A DNA stretch of 13,137 bases from Oscillospiraceae bacterium (GTDB lineage Bacteria; Bacillota_A; Clostridia; Oscillospirales; Oscillospiraceae), in NCBI GenBank assembly GCA_017415945.1, contig JAFQDR010000058.1, forward strand, positions 1 through 13,137. Direction: 5' to 3'. Shown here piece after piece: positions 8,014 to 13,137 of the stretch. Position numbers and translations under genes: made by a program. The notes under the pieces are model-generated. The model saw only the letters and a program-made list of their open reading frames with translations. It was not told the DNA's origin and searched no databases. The number at the start of each line of letters is the position of its first letter. The first letter of the stretch is position 1.

Positions 8014-8753
8014 TGAACGCGTATATGGGGCTGGCCCGTTTTTACGATGACCTGACCGGGGACGTTCCATACGAAAGCTTTGCCGACTACTATGAAAATA
8101 AGTTCCGTGAGCGGGGCAAGTCCGTGCAAACGCTGCTGGACTTCGCCTGCGGGACGGGGACGCTGACCTGCATCATGGCCCAAAGAGGCTATGAGATGAT
8201 CGCGGCGGATCCCTCTCCCGATATGCTCATGGAGCTGATGGATAAGGCATACACCATGGAGGACATAGAGCCTCCATTGGTTTTGTGTCAGGATGCGGTG
8301 TCACTGGACTTGAACGACGTGGTGGATGCCTGTTACAGCTCTCTGGACGGCATCAACTATATCCACCCCGAGGATCTGACGGAGCTGTTTCGTCTGCTGC
8401 ATCTGTTCGTTGCCCCCCATGGGCTGCTGGTGTTCGACGTGAACAGTCCCGAACGCTTCCGCAGTCTGGACGGGCAGGTGTTCGTGGACGAGACCGACGA
8501 GGTGCTGTGCCTGTGGCGTGCGGACTTCGACGAGGAGGAAAACGCACTGATCTACGGTATGGATCTGTTCACCCGCACAGAGGATGACCTCTGGGAGCGT
8601 GAGGTGGAGGAGCATATCGAGTATGCACACAACCTTGATTGGCTGGTGCATGAACTGACCAAGGCGGGCTTTGTCAACATCGAGGTGGACGAGCACGGCC
8701 CCCAGAGCGAGCACGGCAGAGTGTTCATCACTGCGGAAAATACGCCGCACTAA
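8010..8753 (+). CDS. Class I SAM-dependent methyltransferase
   Basis: 247 residues. Motif I of the Rossmann-like fold is clear: LLDFACGTGTLT (about residues 42-53), followed by the acidic residue that binds the SAM ribose (IAADPS, Asp67), then LVLCQDAVSLDL and a post-motif region CYSSLDGINYI and LLVFDVNSPERF. The C-terminal half (ENALIYGMDLFTR, VEEHIEYAHNLDWLVHELTKAGF) resembles small-molecule methyltransferases of the methyltransf_11/25 type; substrate unknown. The ATG at 8010 overlaps the yerC-like stop; ATG at 8013 is an equally possible start, and a GGACGAAGG-like ribosome binding site lies just upstream. It sits between a regulator and hslO, and no terminator with a T tract separates it from hslO, so read-through into hslO is likely. 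Confidence 0.88.
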   Translation: MMNAYMGLARFYDDLTGDVPYESFADYYENKFRERGKSVQTLLDFACGTGTLTCIMAQRGYEMIAADPSPDMLMELMDKAYTMEDIEPPLVLCQDAVSLDLNDVVDACYSSLDGINYIHPEDLTELFRLLHLFVAPHGLLVFDVNSPERFRSLDGQVFVDETDEVLCLWRADFDEEENALIYGMDLFTRTEDDLWEREVEEHIEYAHNLDWLVHELTKAGFVNIEVDEHGPQSEHGRVFITAENTPH

Positions 8754-8757
8754 ATAT

Positions 8758-8905
8758 GCCTCCCCTTCGATAAGGGGAGGTGGCATTTTCGAGGAACGAG
8801 AAAATGACGGAGAGGTCGAAGAAATAAGCAGCAATCCAGGTTGCCAAAACCTCTCAGTCAGCCGCTCGTACCTCGCGTCTGACAGCTCCCCTTAAAAGGG
8901 GAGCC
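8758..8905. repeat. 148-bp dispersed foldable repeat, copy A
   Basis: Starts GCCTCCCC and ends GGGGAGCC. It has a 9-bp hairpin at each end (8759-8780 and 8885-8904), an inner hairpin with CATTTTC/GAAAATG arms, and a longer stem (TGACGGAGAGGT with ACCTCTCAGTCA) around a variable centre. A second copy of exactly the same length is at 11245-11392. It fills the methyltransferase-hslO gap; neither end hairpin is followed by a T tract on the plus strand, so it should not block transcription into hslO. It codes for no recognisable protein and is best described as a MITE-like or REP-like element. Confidence 0.9.
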
Positions 8906-8932
8906 TCATAAAGTATAAGGAGATATTATAAT

Positions 8933-9826
8933 ATGGGTAAAATCGTGCGTGCCATGACCCGTGACGGCTGGGTGAAGATCGCGGCGGTCAACGGACGTGA
9001 CATGGTGCAGCGGGCAAAGGACATCCACAACACCTCTCCCACAGCCACTGCGGCTCTGGGCAGAATGCTGTGTGCTGCCAGCCTGCTGGGGAATATGATG
9101 AAGGAAGAAAACGGTGCGCTGACCATGCGCATTGACGGCGGCGGCCCCATCGAGGGTGTGCTGGTGGTGTCCGACACCACGGGCAACGTCCGCGGCTATG
9201 TGGGCAACCCCTACGTGGATCTGCCTCTGCGGGGGGACGGTCATCTGAATGTGGGCGGCGCGGTAGGCGTTGATGGTCTGCTGACGGTCATCCGTGACAT
9301 CGGCCTCCGTGAGCCTTATATCGGCAGCACCGAGATCCTCAGCGGTGAGATCGGGGACGACGTAGCCAAGTACATGACCGAGTCCGAGCAGATCCCCGCG
9401 GCGGTTGGTCTGGGGGTTCTGGTGGAAACCGACCTGTCCGTGGCACAGGCGGGGGGCTTCATCGTGCAGCTGCTGCCCGGTGCCCCCGACGGCATCATCG
9501 AAAAGCTGGAGGATAACATCTTCTGGATGGACAGCGTCACCATGCAGCTCCATGACGGGGGCGACCTCGGTGCGGAGGAGCTCATCAAGAACGTGCTGAA
9601 GGACATGGCGTATGACATTGTGGAGGAGACCCCCGTGGAATACCGCTGCAACTGCAGCCGTGACCGTGTAGCGGATGTGCTGGGCACCATCGGCGAAGCA
9701 GAGCTGAAGGACATGATCGCCGCAGGGGAGGACATCAGCGTCACCTGCCAGTTCTGCGATGCGGTGTATACCTTCACCCCCGCTGATTTGGGCGGAATTT
9801 TGGCAGAGAAAACCGCCGAAGAATAA
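8933..9826 (+). CDS. hslO: Hsp33 redox-regulated molecular chaperone
   Basis: 297 residues, the normal length of Hsp33. The N-terminal part shows the family pattern (ATAALGRMLCAASLLGNMMK, MRIDGGGPIEGVLVVSDTTGNVRGYV, and GAVGVDGLLTVIRDIGL followed by a SGEIGDDVAKYMTESEQIPAAVGLGV block). The zinc-binding redox switch is intact: CNC at Cys239/Cys241 and CQFC at Cys272/Cys275. In the reduced form these four cysteines hold zinc; oxidation with partial unfolding turns the cytosolic protein into an ATP-independent holdase. A ribosome binding site AAGGAG lies about 10 nt before the ATG. The upstream gap is filled by repeat copy A; no clear promoter was seen just before the gene, so it may be transcribed with the methyltransferase. 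Followed by the tRNA operon on the same strand with no T-tract terminator between. Confidence 0.97.
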   Translation: MGKIVRAMTRDGWVKIAAVNGRDMVQRAKDIHNTSPTATAALGRMLCAASLLGNMMKEENGALTMRIDGGGPIEGVLVVSDTTGNVRGYVGNPYVDLPLRGDGHLNVGGAVGVDGLLTVIRDIGLREPYIGSTEILSGEIGDDVAKYMTESEQIPAAVGLGVLVETDLSVAQAGGFIVQLLPGAPDGIIEKLEDNIFWMDSVTMQLHDGGDLGAEELIKNVLKDMAYDIVEETPVEYRCNCSRDRVADVLGTIGEAELKDMIAAGEDISVTCQFCDAVYTFTPADLGGILAEKTAEE

Positions 9827-9851
9827 AATTGCAATTTTTTGAAAAAAGGTG

Positions 9852-9880
9852 TTGACAATTCTGTTGCACCGTGCTATTAT
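9852..9880 (+). promoter_or_regulatory. Promoter of the tRNA operon
   Basis: Perfect -35 TTGACA (9852-9857), 17-nt spacer and -10 TATTAT (9875-9880), ending 22 nt before the first tRNA. It lies directly after the hslO stop codon. Confidence 0.85.
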
Positions 9881-9902
9881 AACTAAGCTGTCGCTGACCC
9901 AT

Positions 9903-9978
9903 GGGAGCATAGCTCAGCTGGGAGAGCATCTGCCTTACAAGCAGAGGGTCACAGGTTCGAGCCCTGTTGTTCCCACCA
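9903..9978 (+). tRNA. tRNA-Val (anticodon TAC)
   Basis: 76 nt with encoded CCA. Acceptor GGGAGCA pairs with TGTTCCC, D-arm AGCTCAGCTGGGAGAGC, anticodon loop CTTACAA with TAC at 9936-9938, T-arm containing GGTTCGAGCCC. First of four tRNA genes in a row. Confidence 0.97.
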
Positions 9979-9997
9979 GAAGTCAGTGACAGCACTT

Positions 9998-10073
9998 GCC
10001 CCTGTAGCTCAGTTGGTAGAGCAGCGGATTGAAAATCCGCGTGTCGTTGGTTCGACTCCGACCGGGGGCACCA
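9998..10073 (+). tRNA. tRNA-Phe (anticodon GAA)
   Basis: 76 nt with encoded CCA. Acceptor GCCCCTG pairs with CGGGGGC, anticodon stem GCGGA/TCCGC around TTGAAAA with GAA at 10031-10033, T-arm with GGTTCGACTCC. Confidence 0.97.
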
Positions 10074-10078
10074 CAATT

Positions 10079-10154
10079 GCGGGCGTAGCTCATCCGGTAG
10101 AGCGCCACCTTGCCAAGGTGGAGGTAGCGAGTTCGAGCCTCGTCGCCCGCTCCA
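10079..10154 (+). tRNA. tRNA-Gly (anticodon GCC)
   Basis: 76 nt with encoded CCA. Acceptor GCGGGCG pairs with CGCCCGC, anticodon stem CCACC/GGTGG around TTGCCAA with GCC at 10112-10114. Only 5 nt separate it from the tRNA-Phe gene. Confidence 0.97.
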
Positions 10155-10158
10155 ATAT

Positions 10159-10233
10159 GGCGCCATAGCCAAGTGGTAAGGCAGTGGACTGCAAATCCGC
10201 GATTCCCCGGTTCAAATCCGGGTGGCGCCTCCA
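10159..10233 (+). tRNA. tRNA-Cys (anticodon GCA)
   Basis: 75 nt with encoded CCA. Acceptor GGCGCCA pairs with TGGCGCC, anticodon loop CTGCAAA with GCA at 10191-10193, T-arm GGTTCAAATCC. Last gene of the operon, directly followed by a terminator. Confidence 0.97.
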
Positions 10234-10234
10234 G

Positions 10235-10269
10235 AAAAAACCTCCGATGCTTTGCATCGGAGGTTTTTT
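10235..10269 (+). terminator. Bidirectional intrinsic terminator of the tRNA operon
   Basis: A6 then CCTCCGATGC, loop TTT, GCATCGGAGG, then T6: a perfect 16-bp inverted repeat starting one base after the tRNA-Cys CCA end. The flanking A6 and T6 make it work in both directions. Confidence 0.95.
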
Positions 10270-10270
10270 A

Positions 10271-10410
10271 ATGATGTCCGTTTCGCTTCGCTCACGGATG
10301 ATGTTGCTGCTGCAATGATGTCTGCTTCGCAGATGATGTGCGCTTACGCGCATGAACGAAACGGACATTGCATCATATCGGAGATACATCATGTGCGAAG
10401 CACACATCAT
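10271..10410. repeat. Multi-hairpin folding element 2 (ATGATGT/ACATCAT ladder)
   Basis: Left-side spacers ATGATGT at 10271-10277, 10298-10304, 10315-10321 and 10333-10339; right-side spacers ACATCAT at 10386-10392 and 10404-10410, plus an interrupted ACAT-TG-CATCAT at 10364-10375. Between them sit short hairpins: 10304-10315, 10321-10333, 10339-10352, 10376-10386 and 10392-10404, with 3-4 nt loops. A 10-bp stem (10276-10285 with 10357-10366) encloses the left hairpins. An alternative 5-bp hairpin (10277-10298) competes with that stem. The hairpin sequences differ from those of element 1; only spacers and design are shared. It follows the tRNA operon terminator. Confidence 0.85.
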
Positions 10411-10439
10411 AACGAAGTGACAGTATTCCAACCACGCAC

Positions 10440-10467
10440 CGCCTAAGGTCAATCCTTAGGCGTTTTT
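10440..10467 (+). terminator. Plus-strand terminator overlapping the end of the XRE-type gene
   Basis: A 9-bp stem (arm CGCCTAAGG at 10440-10448) with loop TCAAT and then TTTTT (10463-10467) on the plus strand. It overlaps the last codons of the minus-strand gene, and that gene's stop codon (TGA, 10449-10451 on the minus strand) lies in the hairpin loop. No T tract follows on the minus strand, so it points towards plus-strand transcripts arriving from the tRNA side. Confidence 0.75.
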
Positions 10468-11156
10468 GCTTTTGTAATGGCGATCCCACCGCCGCAGAGG
10501 GTGCAGACCGTGTACCATACCTTTGGATACCGAGCGATGAACCAAAAATGATAGGCCGGTGTAATATTGCACACGGGCAGCTTCCCGTCTATGGGCAGCA
10601 TACCTGCAAGCCGCAGCAGCTCGGCTCCGCACCATATGACCTGTGGGAGATAGAGACAAAGGTTGAGGATGAGAAGGCCCCACAGCACACGGTTGATTGG
10701 CCCATATGCTTTGCTTGGTTCCGGGAATTTGGCGAACTGCTGCAGGGTGTAAATCACCGTATAGCCCAGCAGTGCTAAAAATATGGGGTAAAAGAATCCC
10801 GCAACGGCAATGCCGAAGGAAAAATTATAATGCCATTGTCCGTAATGATTTGCCCATTGCGCCATATGGTGAGAGAGGATAAAGGCTGCGATGGTTGCAA
10901 TGACCAACACAGCTGCTTTGCCCCAATGCTTGGGGGCATTATCCTCTGTGAGGACTGCGGGGCTGTTGACCAGACTGTTTACATCCGTGTCAAATACTTC
11001 CGCAATACGCACCAGTGTTTCAATGTCGGGCTCGGACTTGCCGTTTTCGTAATTGGATACAGTCTGCCGTGTGACGTGCAGCAGCTCCGCCAGCTCGTCC
11101 TGGGTCATGTGTTGCTGCTTCCGCAAAGCCTTGATGGAGCTTGCAAGCTCGGACAT
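10449..11156 (-). CDS. XRE-family HTH regulator fused to a membrane domain
   Basis: 235 residues from the ATG at 11156. The N-terminal HTH_3 domain is typical: ASSIKALRKQQHMTQDELAE, then LLHVTRQTVSNYENGKSEPD and IETLVRIAEVFDTDVNSLVN (about residues 4-63). After a short link come about four hydrophobic segments (GKAAVLVIATIAAFILSHHM; FGIAVAGFFYPIFLALLGYT; INRVLWGLLILNLCLYLPQV; and a C-terminal VWYTVCTLCGGGIAI), so it is a membrane-tethered one-component regulator of a type common in Firmicutes. The open frame extends upstream to 11273, but that extension runs through the promoter region into repeat copy B, and a GGTGA-type ribosome binding site fits the 11156 start. A small palindrome (GCAAAG-TTT-CTTTGC, 11210-11224) upstream may be its operator. 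Target genes unknown. Confidence 0.88.
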   Translation of the reverse strand: MSELASSIKALRKQQHMTQDELAELLHVTRQTVSNYENGKSEPDIETLVRIAEVFDTDVNSLVNSPAVLTEDNAPKHWGKAAVLVIATIAAFILSHHMAQWANHYGQWHYNFSFGIAVAGFFYPIFLALLGYTVIYTLQQFAKFPEPSKAYGPINRVLWGLLILNLCLYLPQVIWCGAELLRLAGMLPIDGKLPVCNITPAYHFWFIARYPKVWYTVCTLCGGGIAITKAKTPKD

Positions 11157-11209
11157 AAACTCACCGCCTTTCATAGGTTCAGTGTAGCATAAACCACCCA
11201 AATCGTCAC

Positions 11210-11224
11210 GCAAAGTTTCTTTGC
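11210..11224. promoter_or_regulatory. Small palindrome upstream of the XRE-type gene
   Basis: A perfect 6-bp inverted repeat with a 3-nt centre, about 55 nt upstream of the XRE-type start, next to a weak minus-strand -10-like TATGCT. Position and symmetry fit an autoregulatory operator; nothing else supports it. Confidence 0.3.
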
Positions 11225-11238
11225 ATATCTGATTTAAT

Positions 11239-11266
11239 AAAAAAGCCTCCCCGACCATAAGGGGAG
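11239..11266 (-). terminator. Terminator for the symporter gene, formed by the edge of repeat copy B
   Basis: On the minus strand CCTCCCC, an 8-nt loop and GGGGAGG are followed by C and T6 (A6 at 11239-11244 on the plus strand). The hairpin is the outer hairpin of the 148-bp repeat; the T tract lies in flanking DNA. It is the best terminator after the symporter stop at 11401, so the symporter mRNA would carry the repeat as its 3' end. Confidence 0.75.
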
Positions 11267-11392
11267 GTGGCATTTTCGAGGTACGAGAAAATGACGGAGA
11301 GGTCGATAAAATGGGGAATCGTATAACCGATTTTAACCTCTCAGTCAGTCGCGCGTTCCTTGCTCCTGACAGCTCCCCTTAAAAGGGGAGCC
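11245..11392. repeat. 148-bp dispersed foldable repeat, copy B
   Basis: Same length as the copy at 8758-8905. The first 62 nt differ at about four or five positions, all in or near loops; the last 58 nt are also closely similar, with differences limited to the GTCAG/CTGAC hairpin interior. About 28 central nt are unrelated. Stem positions are conserved while loops vary, as expected for an element selected for its fold. It lies between the symporter stop and the XRE-type promoter region. Confidence 0.9.
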
Positions 11393-11400
11393 ATATATTG

Positions 11401-12738
11401 TTATGCGTTGTACAGTTCGGTGTTCAGCTTGCCTTCGCTCTTGGCAACAGCGATTGCAGCAACTGCGTCACCTGTGACGTTCAGAGAGGTGACCAGCATT
11501 TCGATGGGACGGTTGATGGCCAGGATCAGTGCGTATGCCACCATAGCCGCATCGTTGGTGAAGCCCACGCCGCTGAGGATGGTGAACAGAATGACCGCAC
11601 CTGCGCCGGGAGCGGCGGGAGTGCCCATGGAAGCGATCAGAGCCAGAACCATAATGACGAACAGCTGGAATACGCTGACGTCGAAGCCGCCGCAGCCCGC
11701 GACGAACAGGGTAGCGATGACCTGCATGATGGCGGTGCCGTCCATGTTGATGGTCATGCCCAGAGGCAGTACGAAGGATGCGATCTGACCGTCAGCACCC
11801 AGCTCGGAGGTGGTGGTCTCCAGATTCAGAGGCAGGGTGGCTGCACTGGAGGAGGTAGAGAAGCCGAACACGATGACCTTGAAGATTTTCTTCACGAACT
11901 TGAAGGGGTTCTCACGAACCAGCAGTGCCATGAACAGGGGGTAGCCGATGAACAGGTAAGCCAGCAGCAGTGCCACGCAGATGACCATGTAGCTCACAGC
12001 GGGCTTCAGATAGTGGATGCCGTAGGTTGCGAAGGTGCGGCACAGCAGCATGAAGATGGCAGCGGGGCCGAACTTGTTCACGGCGAAGTTCAGGAACACC
12101 ACGATGATGTTGCTGATCTCCTCGCACAGACGGTAGATGACGCTGTCCTTGCCCATATTGAGGTGGTTCATGCCCAGACCCACGGCCACAGCCAGGAATA
12201 CGATGGACAAAACGGCATTGTTTACGCTCATGGTTGCGCCGATGTTGCTGGGGATAATGTCCAGAATGACCTTCAAGGGGTTGGAGCCGGTCTTGCCGCC
12301 CGCAGCCTCCAGACCTTCGATGGCGGTATTGAAGATGCCTGCCTTAAAGAATGCCAGACCAATGAAGCCTGCCAGCACCAGTGCGATGGTGGTGGTCATC
12401 AGGAAAAAGCCGATGGTCTTGCCTGCCACACGGCCCAGCGTGGATGCCTCGCGGATCTCGCCGATTGCCATGACGATGGAAGTGAATACCATGGGTACGA
12501 TGACCAGCTGCAGGGCACGAATAAACATCTGACCCAGAATGTAGAACAGACCCAGTGCCTGCTCGCCGCCTGCTGCGGTGATGTCCTGGAACAGCAGGGA
12601 GTTGATGGTCTGCCAGGTGCTGCTGTCGGCACCGACCTTTTCGCGGATCATCATGAATACCAGACCTGCCAGAATGCCTGTGACCATTGCGATCAGCATC
12701 TTCACGGCAAGCTTGTTGTTGTCGCTCATTTTACTCAT
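11401..12738 (-). CDS. Sodium/dicarboxylate-amino acid symporter (DAACS family)
   Basis: 445 residues from ATG at 12738; AGGAGG lies 6 nt upstream, so the in-frame TTG at 12753, which overlaps that site, is not the start. The family signature is intact: the serine-rich hairpin FGFSTSSSAATLPLNLE (about residues 289-305), the NMDGT motif within GMTINMDGTAIMQ (about 327-339) that forms part of the sodium and substrate site, and a late GTPAAPGAG loop. The chain holds the expected eight or so hydrophobic segments plus two re-entrant loops. Such carriers import glutamate, aspartate, serine/threonine or C4-dicarboxylates with sodium or protons; the exact substrate cannot be read here. Single gene. 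Its upstream region is occupied by a 275-bp MITE-like element, and no ordinary promoter was seen between the element and the gene. Confidence 0.95.
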   Translation of the reverse strand: MSKMSDNNKLAVKMLIAMVTGILAGLVFMMIREKVGADSSTWQTINSLLFQDITAAGGEQALGLFYILGQMFIRALQLVIVPMVFTSIVMAIGEIREASTLGRVAGKTIGFFLMTTTIALVLAGFIGLAFFKAGIFNTAIEGLEAAGGKTGSNPLKVILDIIPSNIGATMSVNNAVLSIVFLAVAVGLGMNHLNMGKDSVIYRLCEEISNIIVVFLNFAVNKFGPAAIFMLLCRTFATYGIHYLKPAVSYMVICVALLLAYLFIGYPLFMALLVRENPFKFVKKIFKVIVFGFSTSSSAATLPLNLETTTSELGADGQIASFVLPLGMTINMDGTAIMQVIATLFVAGCGGFDVSVFQLFVIMVLALIASMGTPAAPGAGAVILFTILSGVGFTNDAAMVAYALILAINRPIEMLVTSLNVTGDAVAAIAVAKSEGKLNTELYNA

Positions 12739-12771
12739 AAACTGCCTCCTCAAATTCTCTTTATTTTTACG

Positions 12772-13046
12772 TTAGCCTGACAAATTTAATCCGTACTCGT
12801 TTCTGAGTGTGTAGGCTAAGCCATTGCGGCGTACTCGTCTTTTGAAAGGCGACAGCCTTTCTGCAAGACGACGCCTTGCCCTGACTCAGCCTACGCACTC
12901 AGAAATCTTCGACACCACAGGCGTAGATTTTTGTGTCAGACGAAATTTTATGATGCCGACGGGCTGGCGCCCTTCAAAAAATAAAATGATGTATGGCGCA
13001 AAAAGATGCCCTGTGGTGCGGGTTCGGATTATATTTGTCAGGCTAA
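12772..13046. mobile_element. 275-bp MITE-like element with 22-bp terminal inverted repeats
   Basis: Terminal inverted repeats 12772-12793 and 13025-13046 begin TTAGCCTGACAAA and match at 21 of 22 positions. The trinucleotide ACG flanks both ends (12769-12771 and 13047-13049), a possible target duplication. Inside are nested inverted repeats: 12800-12817 with 12888-12905 (one mismatch in 18), a hairpin 12836-12870, and 12913-12921 with 13010-13018. No open frame in it resembles a transposase, so it would depend on an enzyme encoded elsewhere. It begins 33 bp upstream of the symporter start. Confidence 0.85.
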
Positions 13047-13064
13047 ACGGCCTAAGTATAAAGG

Positions 13065-13094
13065 AAAAACTCCCACTGTGCGAGTGGGAGTTTT
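13065..13094. terminator. Bidirectional intrinsic terminator
   Basis: A 9-bp perfect stem (ACTCCCACT, loop GTGCG, AGTGGGAGT; 13069-13091) flanked by A5 on the left and T4 on the right. It isolates the symporter region from whatever lies to the right of the window; the gene it serves is not visible. Confidence 0.85.
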
Positions 13095-13137
13095 GTGGGA
13101 ATTGTTGGGGGTTTGTAAGCGTTGTTTGTGCAAAAAA

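Noticed and set aside
8301..8834. A 177-codon minus-strand open frame opposite the methyltransferase gene.
   Set aside because: It starts in the 148-bp repeat and is antisense to a gene with clear motifs; no ribosome binding site or family.
8906..9910. A 334-codon minus-strand open frame opposite hslO.
   Set aside because: It is antisense to a full-length Hsp33 gene with its zinc cysteines intact and begins inside the tRNA promoter region.
9774..10452. Open frames over the tRNA genes on both strands (for example a translation containing RATRLELATSTLARWRS).
   Set aside because: These are the well-known spurious proteins obtained by translating tRNA clusters.
11157..11273. A 39-residue N-terminal extension of the XRE-type protein.
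   Set aside because: It is translated from the upstream region and the end of the 148-bp repeat; the HTH domain begins normally at the ATG at 11156, which has its own ribosome binding site.
12739..12753. A TTG start giving the symporter the extra N-terminal residues MRRQF.
   Set aside because: These codons contain the AGGAGG ribosome binding site of the ATG at 12738.

Overview
The window looks like chromosomal DNA from an anaerobic Gram-positive bacterium of class Clostridia, most likely a gut member of the Oscillospiraceae/Ruminococcaceae or a close relative. The pointers are strong AGGAGG-type ribosome binding sites, tRNAs with encoded CCA ends, a YerC/YecD TrpR-like regulator, an Hsp33 gene of the Gram-positive type, a large LRR/Ig-like surface protein with SLH anchors, and several foldable dispersed repeats. 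The family placement is inference; no rRNA or other decisive marker is present.

Layout, left to right. (1) 1-1103, minus strand: a two-gene membrane operon, NfeD-like protein followed by an SPFH/band-7 protein that runs off the left edge, with an extended -10 promoter at 1134-1162. (2) 1104-1731: an intergenic stretch holding a minus-strand terminator and a folding element in which 7-nt ATGATGT spacers on the left face ACATCAT spacers on the right, with short hairpins between them. (3) 1732-7440, minus strand: one 1902-residue secreted modular protein (signal peptide, degenerate SLH region, unknown beta-rich region, about 25 BspA-type leucine-rich repeats, two Big_2 Ig-like domains, a CUB-like domain, CxxC knuckle repeats, a Pro-Thr linker and three SLH domains). 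(4) 7441-7713: a divergent intergenic region with one clear promoter in each direction and an array of TTTAGTG/ACTAAAG motifs downstream of the yerC promoter. (5) 7714-9826, plus strand: yerC-like regulator overlapping a SAM methyltransferase gene, then a 148-bp dispersed repeat, then hslO (Hsp33). (6) 9852-10269: a tRNA operon Val-Phe-Gly-Cys with its own promoter and a strong bidirectional terminator. (7) 10271-10410: a second folding element built with the same grammar as the first. (8) 10449-11156, minus: an XRE-type HTH protein fused to membrane helices. (9) 11245-11392: second copy of the 148-bp repeat, which with an adjoining T6 tract makes a terminator for the next gene. (10) 11401-12738, minus: a sodium/dicarboxylate-amino acid symporter of the DAACS family. 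(11) 12772-13046: a 275-bp MITE-like element with 22-bp terminal inverted repeats and a possible 3-bp target duplication, lying 33 bp upstream of the symporter start. (12) a bidirectional terminator at about 13065-13094.

Housekeeping functions (redox chaperone, tRNAs, membrane quality control) are interleaved with a large surface protein. The unusual part of the window is its noncoding DNA: five copies of three different kinds of structured element within 13 kb. The two folding elements (1451-1683 and 10271-10410) share spacers and design but not hairpin sequence, which is the best candidate here for something undescribed.
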